Shown here: positions 1 through 14,212 of the stretch, piece after piece | Layout: the number at the start of each line of letters is the position of its first letter | How positions within the stretch are numbered: position 1 is the first letter of the stretch | DNA from: Conidiobolus incongruus B7586 | Taxonomy: Eukaryota > Entomophthoromycota > Entomophthoromycetes > Entomophthorales > Conidiobolaceae | Direction of reading: 5' to 3' | NCBI GenBank assembly: GCA_000697335.1 | Contig: JNEM01012610.1 | Location: forward strand, 1-35,916 | Length of the DNA: 35,916 nt | Notes under the pieces: generated by a model | Seen by the model: only the letters and a program-made list of their open reading frames with translations | Database searches by the model: none | What the model was told of the DNA's origin: nothing | Program-made: the position numbers and the translations under genes

Positions 1-2693
1 ATATATAATTAATATAAAATTTTTTAAATATTGGTATTTTATTAGAAAAATCAAAATTAAAAAATTTGCCATTTTTTTCAAATTAATATAATTTAATATT
101 GTATAGTAATATCTTTATCATTAAAAATTTTATTTTTAAATCTTTATATAAATTAGATAAAGTAATATTAAATGAAATATATACGATGTTTTTATTATAT
201 ATATTATGAGCTTAATCTTATTATAGAAAAGTTCCTTTAAAAAGAAATATATAAAAAGCCAATACTTTATATACAAGGGAGAAAATATCCAAAGAAAGAA
301 TAAAGTTAAAAATAATAGAAGAGGGTTTTTATTTAAAAAGTCAAGTGGTTTAAATATCTTGAACCAAGTAAAAAATGGCTTATAATGTGTAATTTCTAGA
401 ATATCACTAGTCATTAAAATAGGGGATTAAAATATCCCTAATATATTTAAATCTCAATCCTCCCTTCTAAAGTATTTGGATATAAACTTTGTACAATATA
501 TATTATAATATTTGTAGTTTCAACATTCAAATATACAATACCCAATGTTCCATTCAATATGTTTTTGATATATTGATCTTTAAATAGTTAACTAATTAAA
601 TAAACATAATTCATTACATAAATCAAAACATAAATTTTAAATAATTTATTATTAGTCAATAATAATTCATTTTATTTAATATATTAATTACAATTGTTAA
701 TGATATACTTAAATTTTAAAAATCGACCTTTAATCAATTAGCCAATATATTAAAAACAATTAATTACAATGATTGTAATTTAGGATTTTATACCAAAATT
801 ATTTTATATAAATTTAATGATATTTGAATTATTATTATTTCACCAAATTTAAATCATACATAACACAAATAATCAAAATTCATCTACAAAATTTCAGATA
901 TATAAATTTACATTTTAAAAGCAGTGATAAAATTTCGTTAATGTATAATTGGTTATTTTTTCAACAAATACTACAATATCCAAATATTTATAGAGCTGGT
1001 TATTTTAAAATTACTTAGAAATACAAAACCTATGAAAAAAATTATAAGAGTTATTGATAAATCTAACGACTAGCTAATTTTGAAATTCAGGAAAATTGAT
1101 GTACATTTAATCTCTATTACATTCACTCTATTACACTATCACAGTATTCATCATTTGATGTTGATTTAGAATATTTTGATCATTACATCTAAAACTATTT
1201 TTGAAACTAGACTATATTATTCAAACATCAATTGATTTGATCAAGATTATATTTGAAATCTTTCAAATTTTGTTTAATTGGAGATCAAATACGAATGTAA
1301 AAAGGCTTGATAATAAACGTAGTAAATGGAAATCCAATTATTAAAATTGACATTTTTTTCATATTTTTTAAAATCTGCTCTTTCTAAATAAAGCAATAAT
1401 AACTAGTTGAAATTATTAAATAAATCAATTATTCGAAATTAGAAATATTGTGTAAAAAGTGTTACTATATTTATTCTTAGTAAAAAATACACTAAATTGT
1501 GAATTTAACTTGAATAGTATTAGATAAACAATAGTTCAATAATTGAAAAAATTATATATTTTGAGAACAGGTGTGGAGATATATTTTTAGTTTCAGAATT
1601 ATTAAATGCGTAATATTTAAAAAATAGAATGATATTAATGATTAACGGCAGAGCAGAAAACAATTGTAATAGGGAATAGATAAATAAAAATAATAAAAAT
1701 AGTGATAATGTTGTGAAAATTATATGAATGTATAATAAATATTTTATTATTGAATAATTATAGATCCAGATCTCAAAGTTGGTATTACCTAAAGGAATAA
1801 TGAGTTAGAAATGGAACTTGAGTGTAAATTTATTTTAATAAAAATAAAGGATCAGGAATCTAGTGGGTATTGGTATCAGCACGGCTGCACTAAGTAGCAG
1901 AACTGGAAAATTGGTTTTCATCATAAAAAACGATATGATTAAGAATATACACTCACCTTGTTAATTTAAGAAATAAATGGACCTTTGATAATATTGAATA
2001 AATTGTTTGAAAAGCGATTGAACAGTAATCAGGTATAAAACCTGAGTGTGTTGAATTATTGCTTAATCAATTCAATTTAAGATTCAAATTTGAAAATTGG
2101 ATTAACCTTTATATGAAAATAAGAAATTTTGTATTTGTGGGAACTGATTAAAACAGATTTCAACTCTATGGGATTTAATAGGTAACTAAATATGAATTTG
2201 CTGATGGCAATAAACTTAAATATATTAAATATCTATATTAGCATTATTTGCGAAAGGGAAATATATATAAAATTAAAAAGAACTTTAAATACCAATTTAT
2301 CATTAATTTCAATTAAATACCACGCTTGATAACTTTAAAACAATATAATCAATGTGCGAGTCAATGTTATTGTATTAGGTTGAATTGGAAGAATATACTA
2401 TTTTTTATAAATAAAAAACGAAATTGAGAATTTTAAAGTATGAATATATTATAAATATAAACTAGTTAAAAGCAATTACATATTTATCTTAATTAATTCA
2501 GTATAATCAGACTGTATATTATATTAAATTTTTATCAATTTAAAATTGCACACAAATCATCAATGCTAATTTGGGTGAATTTTGATTAATGCAAAATGAA
2601 TAAATTCAAACCCATAAAATGAATAAAAGTATAAATTTGACTTGAGTTAAGGGAAATAAAGAATTGAAAGAAAAAATATTTAATAATAACAAA
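1..2693. other. A/T-rich gene-poor region
   Basis: No gene is supported here. The stretch is dominated by A/T runs. Two weak things were seen. The first is a hydrophobic minus-strand reading frame at 136-414. The second is a 29-codon minus-strand frame starting at 1924 whose first twenty residues look like a secretion signal. A GTGAGT donor-like motif lies just upstream of the latter on the same strand, near 1956. Neither has enough support to be called a gene. The last few hundred bases presumably hold the promoter and 5' leader of RTF1. Confidence 0.6.
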
Positions 2694-4388
2694 ATGGATT
2701 TAAATGACGAAATTCTAGCGTTAATGGGAAATGCCCCTGCAAAATCTAATAATAAAAAGTAAGTTATTTTAATTAATTAATTTTTTCATTAAAATTAATA
2801 TTATATTGGATTTAGCAATGAATCTTTTTCAAGCAATGACTCTTATGAATATAACAATAAAAGAGATAATGCTGAGTCTTCAAGGAAATCAAGGAGGTAT
2901 TATTATTTTGATTTCGATTTTAATTCATCCTTTAATTTTTTGAATTTGAACTTTAGAACTGGCAGATATACAAGAACTCACGATAGCGATTTAAGTTCAA
3001 GTGACGAAGATGACAGCGGAAATAAGGCTGCTAAACATACCAAAAAACCATTGACAAATTTGGATAATGAAGCTCACTTATATGACTTAGAAGAACAGCA
3101 AGAAAAAGATAGAGAAAGTGATTTAATTCAACAGAAATTAGCTCAAGTTCGTAATAATGTCAATTCTACAATGGCGAACCTTCAACAATCCGATAGAAGG
3201 TCTAATAGGAGAGATACTACCAAGTCTCAAAACTTAGACGAATTAAAGAGACGTAGATTTAACAAGATTCAAGGAAATAGCTATTCTGACAGATATAATT
3301 ATGATGATGAATATATTGAATCTTCTCGCCCACTTCAGCCTAGTGATTTACTTACTGTTGATCAAGCTCGTTCTATTCAACTGACTCGCGAATTAATCTG
3401 TGAATATTCCAATAGACCATATTTCAAAGAAAAAGTTATCGATGCTTTTGTCAGAATCAATGTGACTCCTGGGGAATATTGTTCAGATCAAAATGGCTAT
3501 TGTCTTGGTAAAATCACTGAAGTCACAGTTGCTGAATCTACTAATAATGGTACACATATTCATGGAGCCCCCAGAAAATACAATGTGGTTTTGGAGTTTA
3601 TGCCATCTGGAACTATGACTATTCCAATTGATACAGTATCTAATTCTAAGGTTAGCGCAAAAGAAGTTGAATTATACGCCCAAGAGCTTCTCAATCAAGG
3701 CACTACATCCTTTGATATATCACATATTTTAGATAATTTAAACGATCTAGAAGCTTCTGAACCAGTTGATGAGAACGATTTGAGTAGGGATCCCGATTTA
3801 CTTACAGCTTCCGATGAAGCTTCTCAATTTGCTAAATTCTGTAGAGATCCTAATATCTATGCTCAAGTAGTTGCTGGCACCTATAAATTTTCTAGTTTAC
3901 AGTCGGAAATTGAATACTGCTACAATCAAACACTTTCCTTAAGATTCAGAATGCAAAATGTTAACAACAGTATTACTGATCCCCAAAAAAGAAATGCAAT
4001 TCTCAATTCATACAAGATTAAGAATTTCTTCTGGACTAAAAAGCACGATGATGCCAAAATCAAACAGCAACGTCTACAGAATGAAGGTGAAATAGAGACC
4101 AAAACAACCAGTGCTCCTGTATTCACAAGTGAAGAATTAAATACAAAATTATACACATCATCGTATGACAAAAAGGTATTTGATTATAATTCCCGATTCC
4201 CACCTATCAAGCATGATAATAACAAGAAATCTGCCTTATCCTTCCTTGATGATTTTTGTGATAACAACCAAGGAATTTTATCTAATCAGCTTAATCCCTC
4301 CGATATTGTTTACCATCCAAGTGATTTCCAACTCGCAATTCTAAAGACAAAAGATGATTATCTGTCGAGTCCATTATCCAAATATTAA
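2694..4388 (+). CDS. RTF1: RNA polymerase-associated protein RTF1 (Paf1 complex, Plus3 domain)
   Basis: RTF1 is the Paf1-complex subunit that couples elongating RNA polymerase II to H2B ubiquitination and chromatin modification. It acts in the nucleus. I built three exons: 2694-2758, 2816-2896 and 2957-4388. Introns of 57 and 60 nt both end in TTTAG and the phases close exactly, giving 504 codons plus TAA. The ATG at 2694 opens MDLNDEILALMG, like other fungal RTF1 starts. An acidic Ser/Asp block follows (SDLSSSDEDDSG). The Plus3 domain lies at about residues 172-295, including LTRELICEYSNRPYF and a stretch matching the family's FVRI...Y.v..I..V core. The C-terminal half is charged and of low complexity, as usual for RTF1. 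Exons 1 and 2 are small and assigned only by splice logic, so they are less certain than exon 3. Confidence 0.9.
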
Positions 4389-4854
4389 TTCATGTAACTT
4401 TTATTTTATATTACTCATTTTAATTTGCTTAAATTTTTGTGATTTGTACATTGATATTCCGAACATAAATTCAATAAATGAATCAATATTTATATCATTT
4501 ATTAAATATGTTAATATACTTATATTATTATTAGTTCTTAATTATTTTACCCATTAGTTAAAGTTTATAAAAATGTATTTTAATAACAACTTTGATAAAT
4601 AAATGAATATATAATCAAATAGAAAGGTCAAATTATAATAGTAAATATAAATTAATGGTAAAACTAATAATCATTTATATTATCAAAAAATTGATATCAA
4701 ATGTATGTCTATCAATTATTATATTTATAAAAATTAAAATATTTGAAATTTGAATTGAAATGCATTTGAGCCAAAAACTATTTATTTAGACTTGGAAATA
4801 ATGATTAAAAAAAATAAAGAAAAATGTAATAAATATTAAAATATGTCTGGTGGT
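4389..4854. other. Intergenic spacer between RTF1 and tRNA-Ile
   Basis: A/T-rich DNA downstream of RTF1. The gene's 3' UTR and poly(A) signals must lie here, but none stands out against the background. No open frame with recognisable protein content was seen. Confidence 0.6.
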
Positions 4855-4859
4855 AAAAA
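4855..4859 (-). terminator. RNA polymerase III T5 terminator of tRNA-Ile
   Basis: A run of five T on the minus strand begins four bases after the last tRNA base. This is the standard pol III stop signal position. Confidence 0.85.
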
Positions 4860-4863
4860 GAGA

Positions 4864-4937
4864 TGCTCCCAACAGGGATCGAACCTGTGACCTTGGCGTT
4901 ATTAGCACCACGCTCTAACCAACTGAGCTATGGGAGC
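4864..4937 (-). tRNA. tRNA-Ile (anticodon AAU), no intron
   Basis: The 74-nt minus-strand sequence folds as a complete cloverleaf. The acceptor stem is GCTCCCA/TGGGAGC. The D arm is GCTC/GAGC around AGTTGGTTA. The anticodon stem is TGGTG/CGCCA (one G-T pair) around loop CTAATAA, giving AAT. The variable loop is AGGTC. The T arm is ACAGG/CCTGT around TTCGATC, with discriminator A. The A box (TAGCTCAGTTGG) and B box (GGTTCGATCC) are canonical. A34 would be converted to inosine to read AUU, AUC and AUA. There is no intron, and the 3' CCA is not encoded, as expected for a nuclear eukaryotic tRNA. Confidence 0.97.
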
Positions 4938-5502
4938 TTGAAATTAAATTAATTGGATCTTATGTTAATAAAACTTACATTTACTCTTTCATATAAATTT
5001 TTGTTATTTTCTCAGATCACTATCTACTTATTTCAATTATCCTTCTTTTTTTCCATAATTCTAATTTTTTTCTTTTTAACCTATATATTTTCTTTCATAT
5101 TCAAATATTAACTTTTAAAATTTAATATTCAATATATAATCAACTAAATCATCAATCAACTTATATTTTTGAGTCTTAATCCTACACTCTAAATTATATC
5201 AAATAATAAATTCAATTAAGTATTATTAAGAATTCTTAAACATTTCTCAAATTGATAAACCGGATTATACTATTTCGGATTTGATTTAGAAAATATATAT
5301 TAGCATGAAAATTGATTCAAGAGGTAAAAGTATTTGTTTATTTTACATATATACACAGTGGTAAAGCAAATTATTGTTGATTAGTGTTTAGTCGGAGAAT
5401 CAAGTAAGACTTTGTCAGTGAAAATAGGATATAGAGCTAAATGATATTTAAATAACCTGGATGTGACAGGTTAATAGGTCAACCTCAATCTTGGATATAC
5501 TG
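4938..5502. other. Intergenic spacer
   Basis: Contains the 5' flank of the tRNA gene and the 3' flank of the coiled-coil gene. No coding or RNA feature was recognised. Confidence 0.55.
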
Positions 5503-6949
5503 TTAACGACGTGAAAAATTTTCAATTAGGATTAGTTTGAGCTCAGGATAGAAATGGGCAATCATATGAAAAATAACAATACCTAAAACTATTCCAATAC
5601 ATGTAGCTATAGGAAATAGTGTTGATTTCAGTATCAATGTTATATTGTAGGATATGGTATAAGATTGGCTCTGATGCCATTTTGGGTCGGATTGTAGCTG
5701 GGACTGAAAAGAGTTAAATTGAATTTGAGCATTCTTGATTAATAATTCTATATTATCACCAAAATAACACAAGTTAGACATGTTTAATGTGTCATCCATT
5801 TTCTGAAATGAAGTATTAATGGGATTAATTTCACGAAGTTTTTTAATCGTATTAATCACTAGTAAAAATTTAGTCTAAAATGATAAAATGAGGATGATAT
5901 AATGTTGGCTTACTATGATTTTCATTCTTTTCAGATATTTTTAACTGGTCTTCAAGCTCTCTATATTTTTTCATCAAATCGGAAGGAGATGAATTCGCAG
6001 GAATGGTGATGGATGACAAAAGTCGTTTGGTTGACAGAAAAGGAGAGAGATCAGAATTTGATCTTGACCTTGGTCCTAATAATAGCCCAGGAGAATAATT
6101 GGCATTGAGTTGTTGTTTTAAGCCCTGGTTTTCTCTTAAAAGCTGGCTTGTTTTATAGGTATTTTCTTCTGATTTAAATAATGGAGTGATGGAGTTGAGA
6201 GTTGTCAACTTAATAGAATTAGGGTCCATTGAAGAAAAGCTAGATCTTCTGAGTTCGTCAGCCAAAGATAACGTTGAAGGAGAGTTGAATTCATTCATTT
6301 TTTCGGACATTGCACGCTCAATCTGGTTCTCCAAAACGGAAATTCTACTTTGAAAAGCTTTATTTTGATTTTTCAGCTCCTCCAACTTGCTCAAATCTTC
6401 TCTTGGCTGCTCATTATCATTTGTAGAGTTTAGTAGTTCATAAGCACTGAATAGCTTAGCTTGTAATGCTTTAATGCCTTGGAGTTCTTTAAAAGCTTTT
6501 TTCATACGCAATTTTTCTCTGATAAATTCATCATTTAATTCGGCTAACTTTAGCTCCATATTTTTAAGAAAGGTATCTCTTTGAGATTGAATATGACGTG
6601 TGCCAATTTCCTTTTTCTCGGCAATATCAGTCATCTGCTGCATTTCTCGATCTATCAAACTCTCGTAATATGCACTCTCTTCATCCCGGTTCATTTTGAT
6701 GTCTTCAAGGACAGATACTGCTCCATCGAAAGTTTGTTGCAATTCTTCAAATTCATTTTCAAGCTCCTGAATTTTTAGTTCACTTTGTTGAAAAGAATCC
6801 TCATATCTCTTTTGAATGTGAGCATATCGTGTGTTAGTATTTATCAGTGAGATAGTACTTGCATTATCAGAGAATTGTGTAAATTCAGACACCGGAGATG
6901 GACTAAAGAAATCTCTAGACCCTTTAGTATTTTTGTTTGAATTACTCAT
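5503..6949 (-). CDS. Tail-anchored coiled-coil protein, function unknown
   Basis: I do not recognise the family. I built two exons, 6949-5914 and 5858-5503, with a 55-nt intron (GTAAGC...ACTAAATTTTTACTAG). An earlier TTTTAG gives an immediate stop, whereas the later TACTAG keeps the frame, so I chose it. The result is 463 codons plus TAA. The ATG at 6949 is the first in frame. Residues 1-40 are Ser/Asn-rich. Residues about 45-200 are strongly heptad-like and rich in Glu, Leu, Lys and Gln, predicting a long coiled coil, with further short coils later. A basic-serine stretch (GPRSRSNSDLSPF) lies in the middle. Near the C-terminus a hydrophobic segment (TLFPIATCIGIVLGIVIF) is followed by only about 20 residues, typical of a tail-anchored protein facing the cytosol. 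A tether or organelle scaffold is the natural guess, but no specific role can be assigned. Confidence 0.75.
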
Positions 6950-9852
<2,903 letters not shown>

Positions 9853-10280
9853 TAACCATCTTAGCATTTCCGTCGTTAATACCTTATCCTCTGTCGCATT
9901 TCTATGTACTATAAGCCTCCGTAGATTCGCACCTAACATAAATAACATTACTCGAAGATATTGTTGCATTATATTAACTAATATTTTCCTGCTGTATGAT
10001 TTAGGATTTAATAAAAATTCAATTTGCTATTATTTAACTTATTTTTTATATTAAAATATTTTAATAATATAAATAACTTTAATTGGATAATTTGCAAATC
10101 AGGGCTTAAACATATTATATATAGATTTTTTTTCAGTTAATAAATTGTTTATGGAAATATTAATCAATGCTTATCCATAAAAACCCATAAAACTGAAAGA
10201 TACAGCATACGTTAATAAATTAGAACTCAATTAACACCAATATCAATTATCTTATTTTTTCACAAATAATAAATTAGAAA
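9853..10280. other. Intergenic spacer
   Basis: A/T-rich flank between the demethylase stop and the start of the decayed helicase gene, both on the plus strand. No distinct promoter motif or open frame was recognised. Confidence 0.55.
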
Positions 10281-13170
10281 ATGACTGATTTATTCTCTGA
10301 TGATGAAGATTTCCTCAATTTTATAGTTACTGACGAAGTGTGGAATCAACTGTAGCCGTACCACTTCCCATTCAATCCTTACCCCACCCAGTTAAATCCG
10401 ATGAAGCGTATTTATGAGATTTTGAATACTGGAAAAATTGGTATTATAGAATCACCTATAGGAACTGTAAATCGTATTATATCTTATAATAAATACAATG
10501 TTAATACATTGATTAGGGTAAATCTCTCATGTTAATTTGCTCAAGTTTACAATGACTTTTGGAACATCATAATCTTAGACTCAAAGGTGAAGCGACTTCA
10601 GAAAATGCTGAAACAACCGAAGAGAATGAGGAATTATCGAATCAGTTAAAGCAAATCACTAAAGGTCATATCAAGACGCAAGCTCAGAAGGATTATGAAA
10701 GAATTTAGGACCTTGTGAAAGAGAGTTTGAATAGGGATAATGCGGGATTGAGACGTTATAGAGCATTTGAAAGCGAATCATATTAAAACAAGAGATTAAA
10801 GAAGGATCACACCGTATTAGAATCCCAAGAAGACGAAGATGAGTTTTTGTTCGATGGATATTACTAAAAAGATCCCAAATTAAATGATGAAATGGTAACT
10901 GATACCGATAAAGTGAAAGAATTGATACAAAAATAATTAGAAAATCAATATAAACTTTATTGTTTATTAATTAGAAATAGATTTGAAGCAATTGACCAAG
11001 GATATCAAGATAATCTTCTCTTAGAAAAGAGTGAAGATAATTACAATTTGTTAAACTTTACGAATGTAATAATATCAATTCAATTACTGATCAACTCATT
11101 TAACGATATGATTAGATTTACTATGGTACTAGAACCCACAACCAACTGAGTCAATTCAACAGAGACCTCAATCGTACTTATATCAGCACTAGCAGTAAAA
11201 TCAACAACATTCCATTAATGTCACGAAAACAATTCTGCATTAATGATAGTGTGTGTAAGAGCTACAGGGATCAGGTAGAATTGACTAATGACAAATGCTC
11301 AGACTTGTAGAGTAGCTCCACAGCTGCAAAGAGTCTTTGTGTTTACTATTTGCCTAACGCCCCAGACTGATTGAGTTTCAGCAAGCGTGCTTAGAGAAGG
11401 TGCAAAATATCGAGGACTTAGTGAAATTGGGCCAAAACCGGGGGATTTGTCCCTACTACAGGACTAAGAGGTCGAGTGAGTATGCGCGTTTGATACCTAT
11501 TCCGTACACGATGTTATTGTCGAAATCGACAAGAGAGGAGGCTGAGATTCATTTAGAGAAAAATATCGTGATTATTGACAAAGCTCACGATTTAATCAAT
11601 ACTATAGAATCTGTCCAGTCTACGTCCTTCAGTTTAGCTCAAATACAGAGTACGCTGGACCAAGTTGGCAAGTATTTGGACAAGTACCGAAATCGATTGA
11701 AGGGACAAAATGTGGTTTTTCTAAAGCAAATTCTGTTGCTGTTGAATGGATGGAAAGACCTGTTCAAGACTCAGGAACTGGGAGTGAAAGTGTTAAATAG
11801 TACTGAATTGGGATTTAGTCTCAGATTGAATCAAGTAAATGGGTTGAGTTTGATTCGATATTTGAAGGAATCTAGATTAGCTAAAAAGGTAATTATCTCT
11901 TATTCAATTAATTGCCATACAAATTCAATGTAGTTGCATGGATTTACAACAAAAGTATTATTAAAAGATCCTGCACAAAGAAATTCAATAGCTAATATTC
12001 AAACTACCTCGAGTAATTTAATAATTACAAATAATTTACAATATTTGCTTGGCTAATACTTCATCTTTAGCAACCCATATTCACGATTTCTGCATATTAC
12101 TCGAATGTTTCGGCTACCCTAGTTCAGACGATCACGTCAACATTGCCAATACGAAAGATGAGCAAAAACTTGAGTATCAACTAATCGATCCCTTAAGCCA
12201 TTTCGAAACCATCCTACAAGAGGCGCGATCCGTGATCATGATCGGAGCAACAATGCAACCTATGAAAGGTTTCACCTAGCAGCTTTGCAGCTCCATCCCC
12301 AGAGACAGGATCTGCCAAATTACATCGGGGCATGTGGTGTCAGCTGCGAATGTATCAGTTGTGACCCTGTCTAAAGGACCTATGAGCAAAGAACTCAAAT
12401 TCACATTCAACAACCAGTCTAACTTCAAGATGTTTGACGATTTGGGACGAACTACTATAACCACTTGTAATATCATACCACACGGTTTAGTAATATTCTT
12501 CCAGAGTTACAGAATAATGGAGTAGATTATGGACAGGTGGAAGAAATCAGCGTATTCCAAGCCGAGTATTTTTGAACAGATTGACAAGAAGAAGCGGACA
12601 TTTGTTGAACCAACCAATGTCAACAGAGTGGACAGTGTACTGGAAAGTTACGATTCTTGGATTTCTAAATGCAAAGAACGTAAATATAGCGATCACATCT
12701 TCGACAGCTGCAAAGGAACTGCCCTTCTATCAGTCATAGGAGGCAAATTATCTGAAGATATTAATTTTTCAGACGCATTAGGACAAGGTGTCATTGTTGT
12801 AGGACTACCACTCTTCAACAAAACCAATGTGAAACTGCAGTAGAAACCAGAATGGTTGGACCAATTAAAACAAATCGGGTCAAAAAAGAACAGTGTAGCA
12901 TATTACGAAAACTTATGTATGAGAACTGTCAATCAGAGTATAGGTCGTGTAACCCGTCACAACAACTATTACGCTACCTTTATCCTGTTGAATTCGCGGT
13001 TTTCGCAACAGAATATTATTAAAAAGTTACCGGATTAGATCCAGACGAGTTTATTGAATACTAAGGATGATTTATCAAATGTTGGTATTACCGATTATAG
13101 TATACTCACTAGAAAGTTGGCGATGTTCTTCAACACTGAGACAGCTCCATTCCAATTTTTAGTTTATTGA
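10281..13170 (+). pseudogene. CHL1: Decayed CHL1/DDX11-type Fe-S DNA helicase gene
   Basis: The intact family member is an XPD-like superfamily 2 helicase for sister-chromatid cohesion and replication-fork stability. Five exons are traceable: 10281-10466, 10517-11065, 11116-11888, 11934-12012 and 12071-13170. Introns of 50, 50, 45 and 58 nt still have good ends, and the phases close for about 895 codons, a normal family length. Motif I (GTGKS, split by intron 1), motif Ia (TRTHNQLSQF), Fe-S cysteines (in KQFCIND, NDKCSDL, LCVYY, GICPYY), GATMQP and NQSIGR are readable. It is broken by in-frame stops at 10353, 10553, 10706, 10784, 10865, 10934, 11308, 12277, 12523, 12841 and 13036, and by one 1-nt deletion near 11360. 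DEAH reads DKAH, and SEGINF reads SEDINF. Where alignment is possible, stops fall at family Gln (12277, 12523) and Trp (10553, 13036) positions. Every stop can arise by one C-to-T or G-to-A transition. A functional copy may exist elsewhere. Confidence 0.88.
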
Positions 13171-14212
13171 ATTAGATTTTTGTGAATTAGCATGACTCCG
13201 TCAAAATATGGTAATATGGTTGCATTCACTCTTGGATCATTCATCACATACTCGTTGAATTGATGTAAACTACCACTAATGGATTTGGATTTGGGACGAT
13301 GATTAATATCTTCATCGTAAGCACTGCATACCAATCCCTTAAATAATACTAAAAACACACTATTATTCAATATTGATTTAATCGATAATTGAATCAATAT
13401 TTTACCATTGTCAACAACTATCAATCCCCTATCATTTAATAAATTCTTCTTCAAAATATAATCGTAATAATCTCTATATTTTTTCTTATTGGCATCTTAT
13501 ATTAATATATTAACAAAAGTTTGATAATATCAATAATATTTTTTTGATACCTATAAATATTAAGTCAAAAGATTGGTCAATTTTTAAACTCTCCAACCTA
13601 TTTAAGAAAATTATCAATATAAATGTCACTAAATACTATGCTAAATCATTACCAGTCTAAAGCATTCCCTTCCACCACCTCAATCTTGTGCCCAAATGGC
13701 AACTTTTGAAAAAACTCCCTAGCAATTGTCAAACTATCTAAATCTTTGTCAACTGTAACCAATTTGAAATTTCCATCTGCATTACAATGAACTAATCCCT
13801 TGTGGAGCCAAGTAGTGGAATACCCTACAAATGTCCCGAGTTCCAAAATGGATTTACAATGGTTGGAAGTAACTAAGAATTGGAGGAATTGACCCAATTG
13901 ACTACATATTTGTTTGTCAGTCTCTTTAGTTGGATAGTGGTTTGAAGTACAGTGATTTAGCAGTTCAAAATGCTGAATATAATCATAATCTAAAGAAGAT
14001 TTTGATGGTTTGGATTGTAATTGATTTAAATATTGATTGATCTAAAAATTATTTAAAAAAATGATTAAATAACTAATATTTTCTTTAATTACCTTATTAA
14101 AATTATCAATATTATTATTAGTATTATTATCAAATTCTAAAAAATTTCTAGAATAATACCTAACTCCGATTCTATTGAATGGTTTTATATGGTATGATAT
14201 TCTTTTTAACAT
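13164..14212 (-). CDS. Class I SAM-dependent O-methyltransferase (CCoAOMT/COMT-like)
   Basis: Predicted metal-dependent, S-adenosylmethionine-using O-methyltransferase. The substrate is unknown. Five exons: 14212-14093, 14041-13653, 13597-13551, 13495-13406 and 13348-13164. Introns of 51, 55, 55 and 57 nt all close in phase, giving 276 codons plus TAA. The fourth intron was placed by homology: joining at GTGTTTTTAG yields the family motif VVDNVLFKG. Motif I is LELGTFVGYSTTWL, followed by TVDKDLDSL for the SAM ribose acid. FDLIFIDANKKKYRDYY supplies a conserved metal-site Asp. The N-terminus is basic with few acids (MLKRISYHIKPFNRIGVRYY) and could target mitochondria. The last 7 bp overlap the end of the convergent CHL1 remnant. 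Intron positions 2-4 rest on splice motif plus frame, and no transcript was available. Confidence 0.85.

Noticed and set aside
136-414. Minus-strand 92-codon hydrophobic frame
   Set aside because: It is made almost entirely of Phe, Leu, Ile, Lys and Tyr codons, which A/T-rich non-coding DNA gives by chance. No homology, promoter or splice context supports it.
824-1018. Plus-strand 64-codon frame
   Set aside because: Composition is typical of random A/T-rich DNA and no recognisable motif is present.
4354-4557. Frame overlapping the RTF1 stop codon
   Set aside because: It starts inside RTF1 in another frame and runs into A/T-rich 3' flank with Ile/Leu/Asn-only content.
10281-13170. Treating the pieces at 11400-11933 and 12049-13038 as separate small genes
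   Set aside because: They align end to end with one helicase, share intron phases, and lack promoters or starts of their own.
13143-14212. Calling the O-methyltransferase a broken gene because its frames are interrupted
   Set aside because: All four interruptions are explained by 51-57-nt introns with proper ends, correct phase and restored family motifs.
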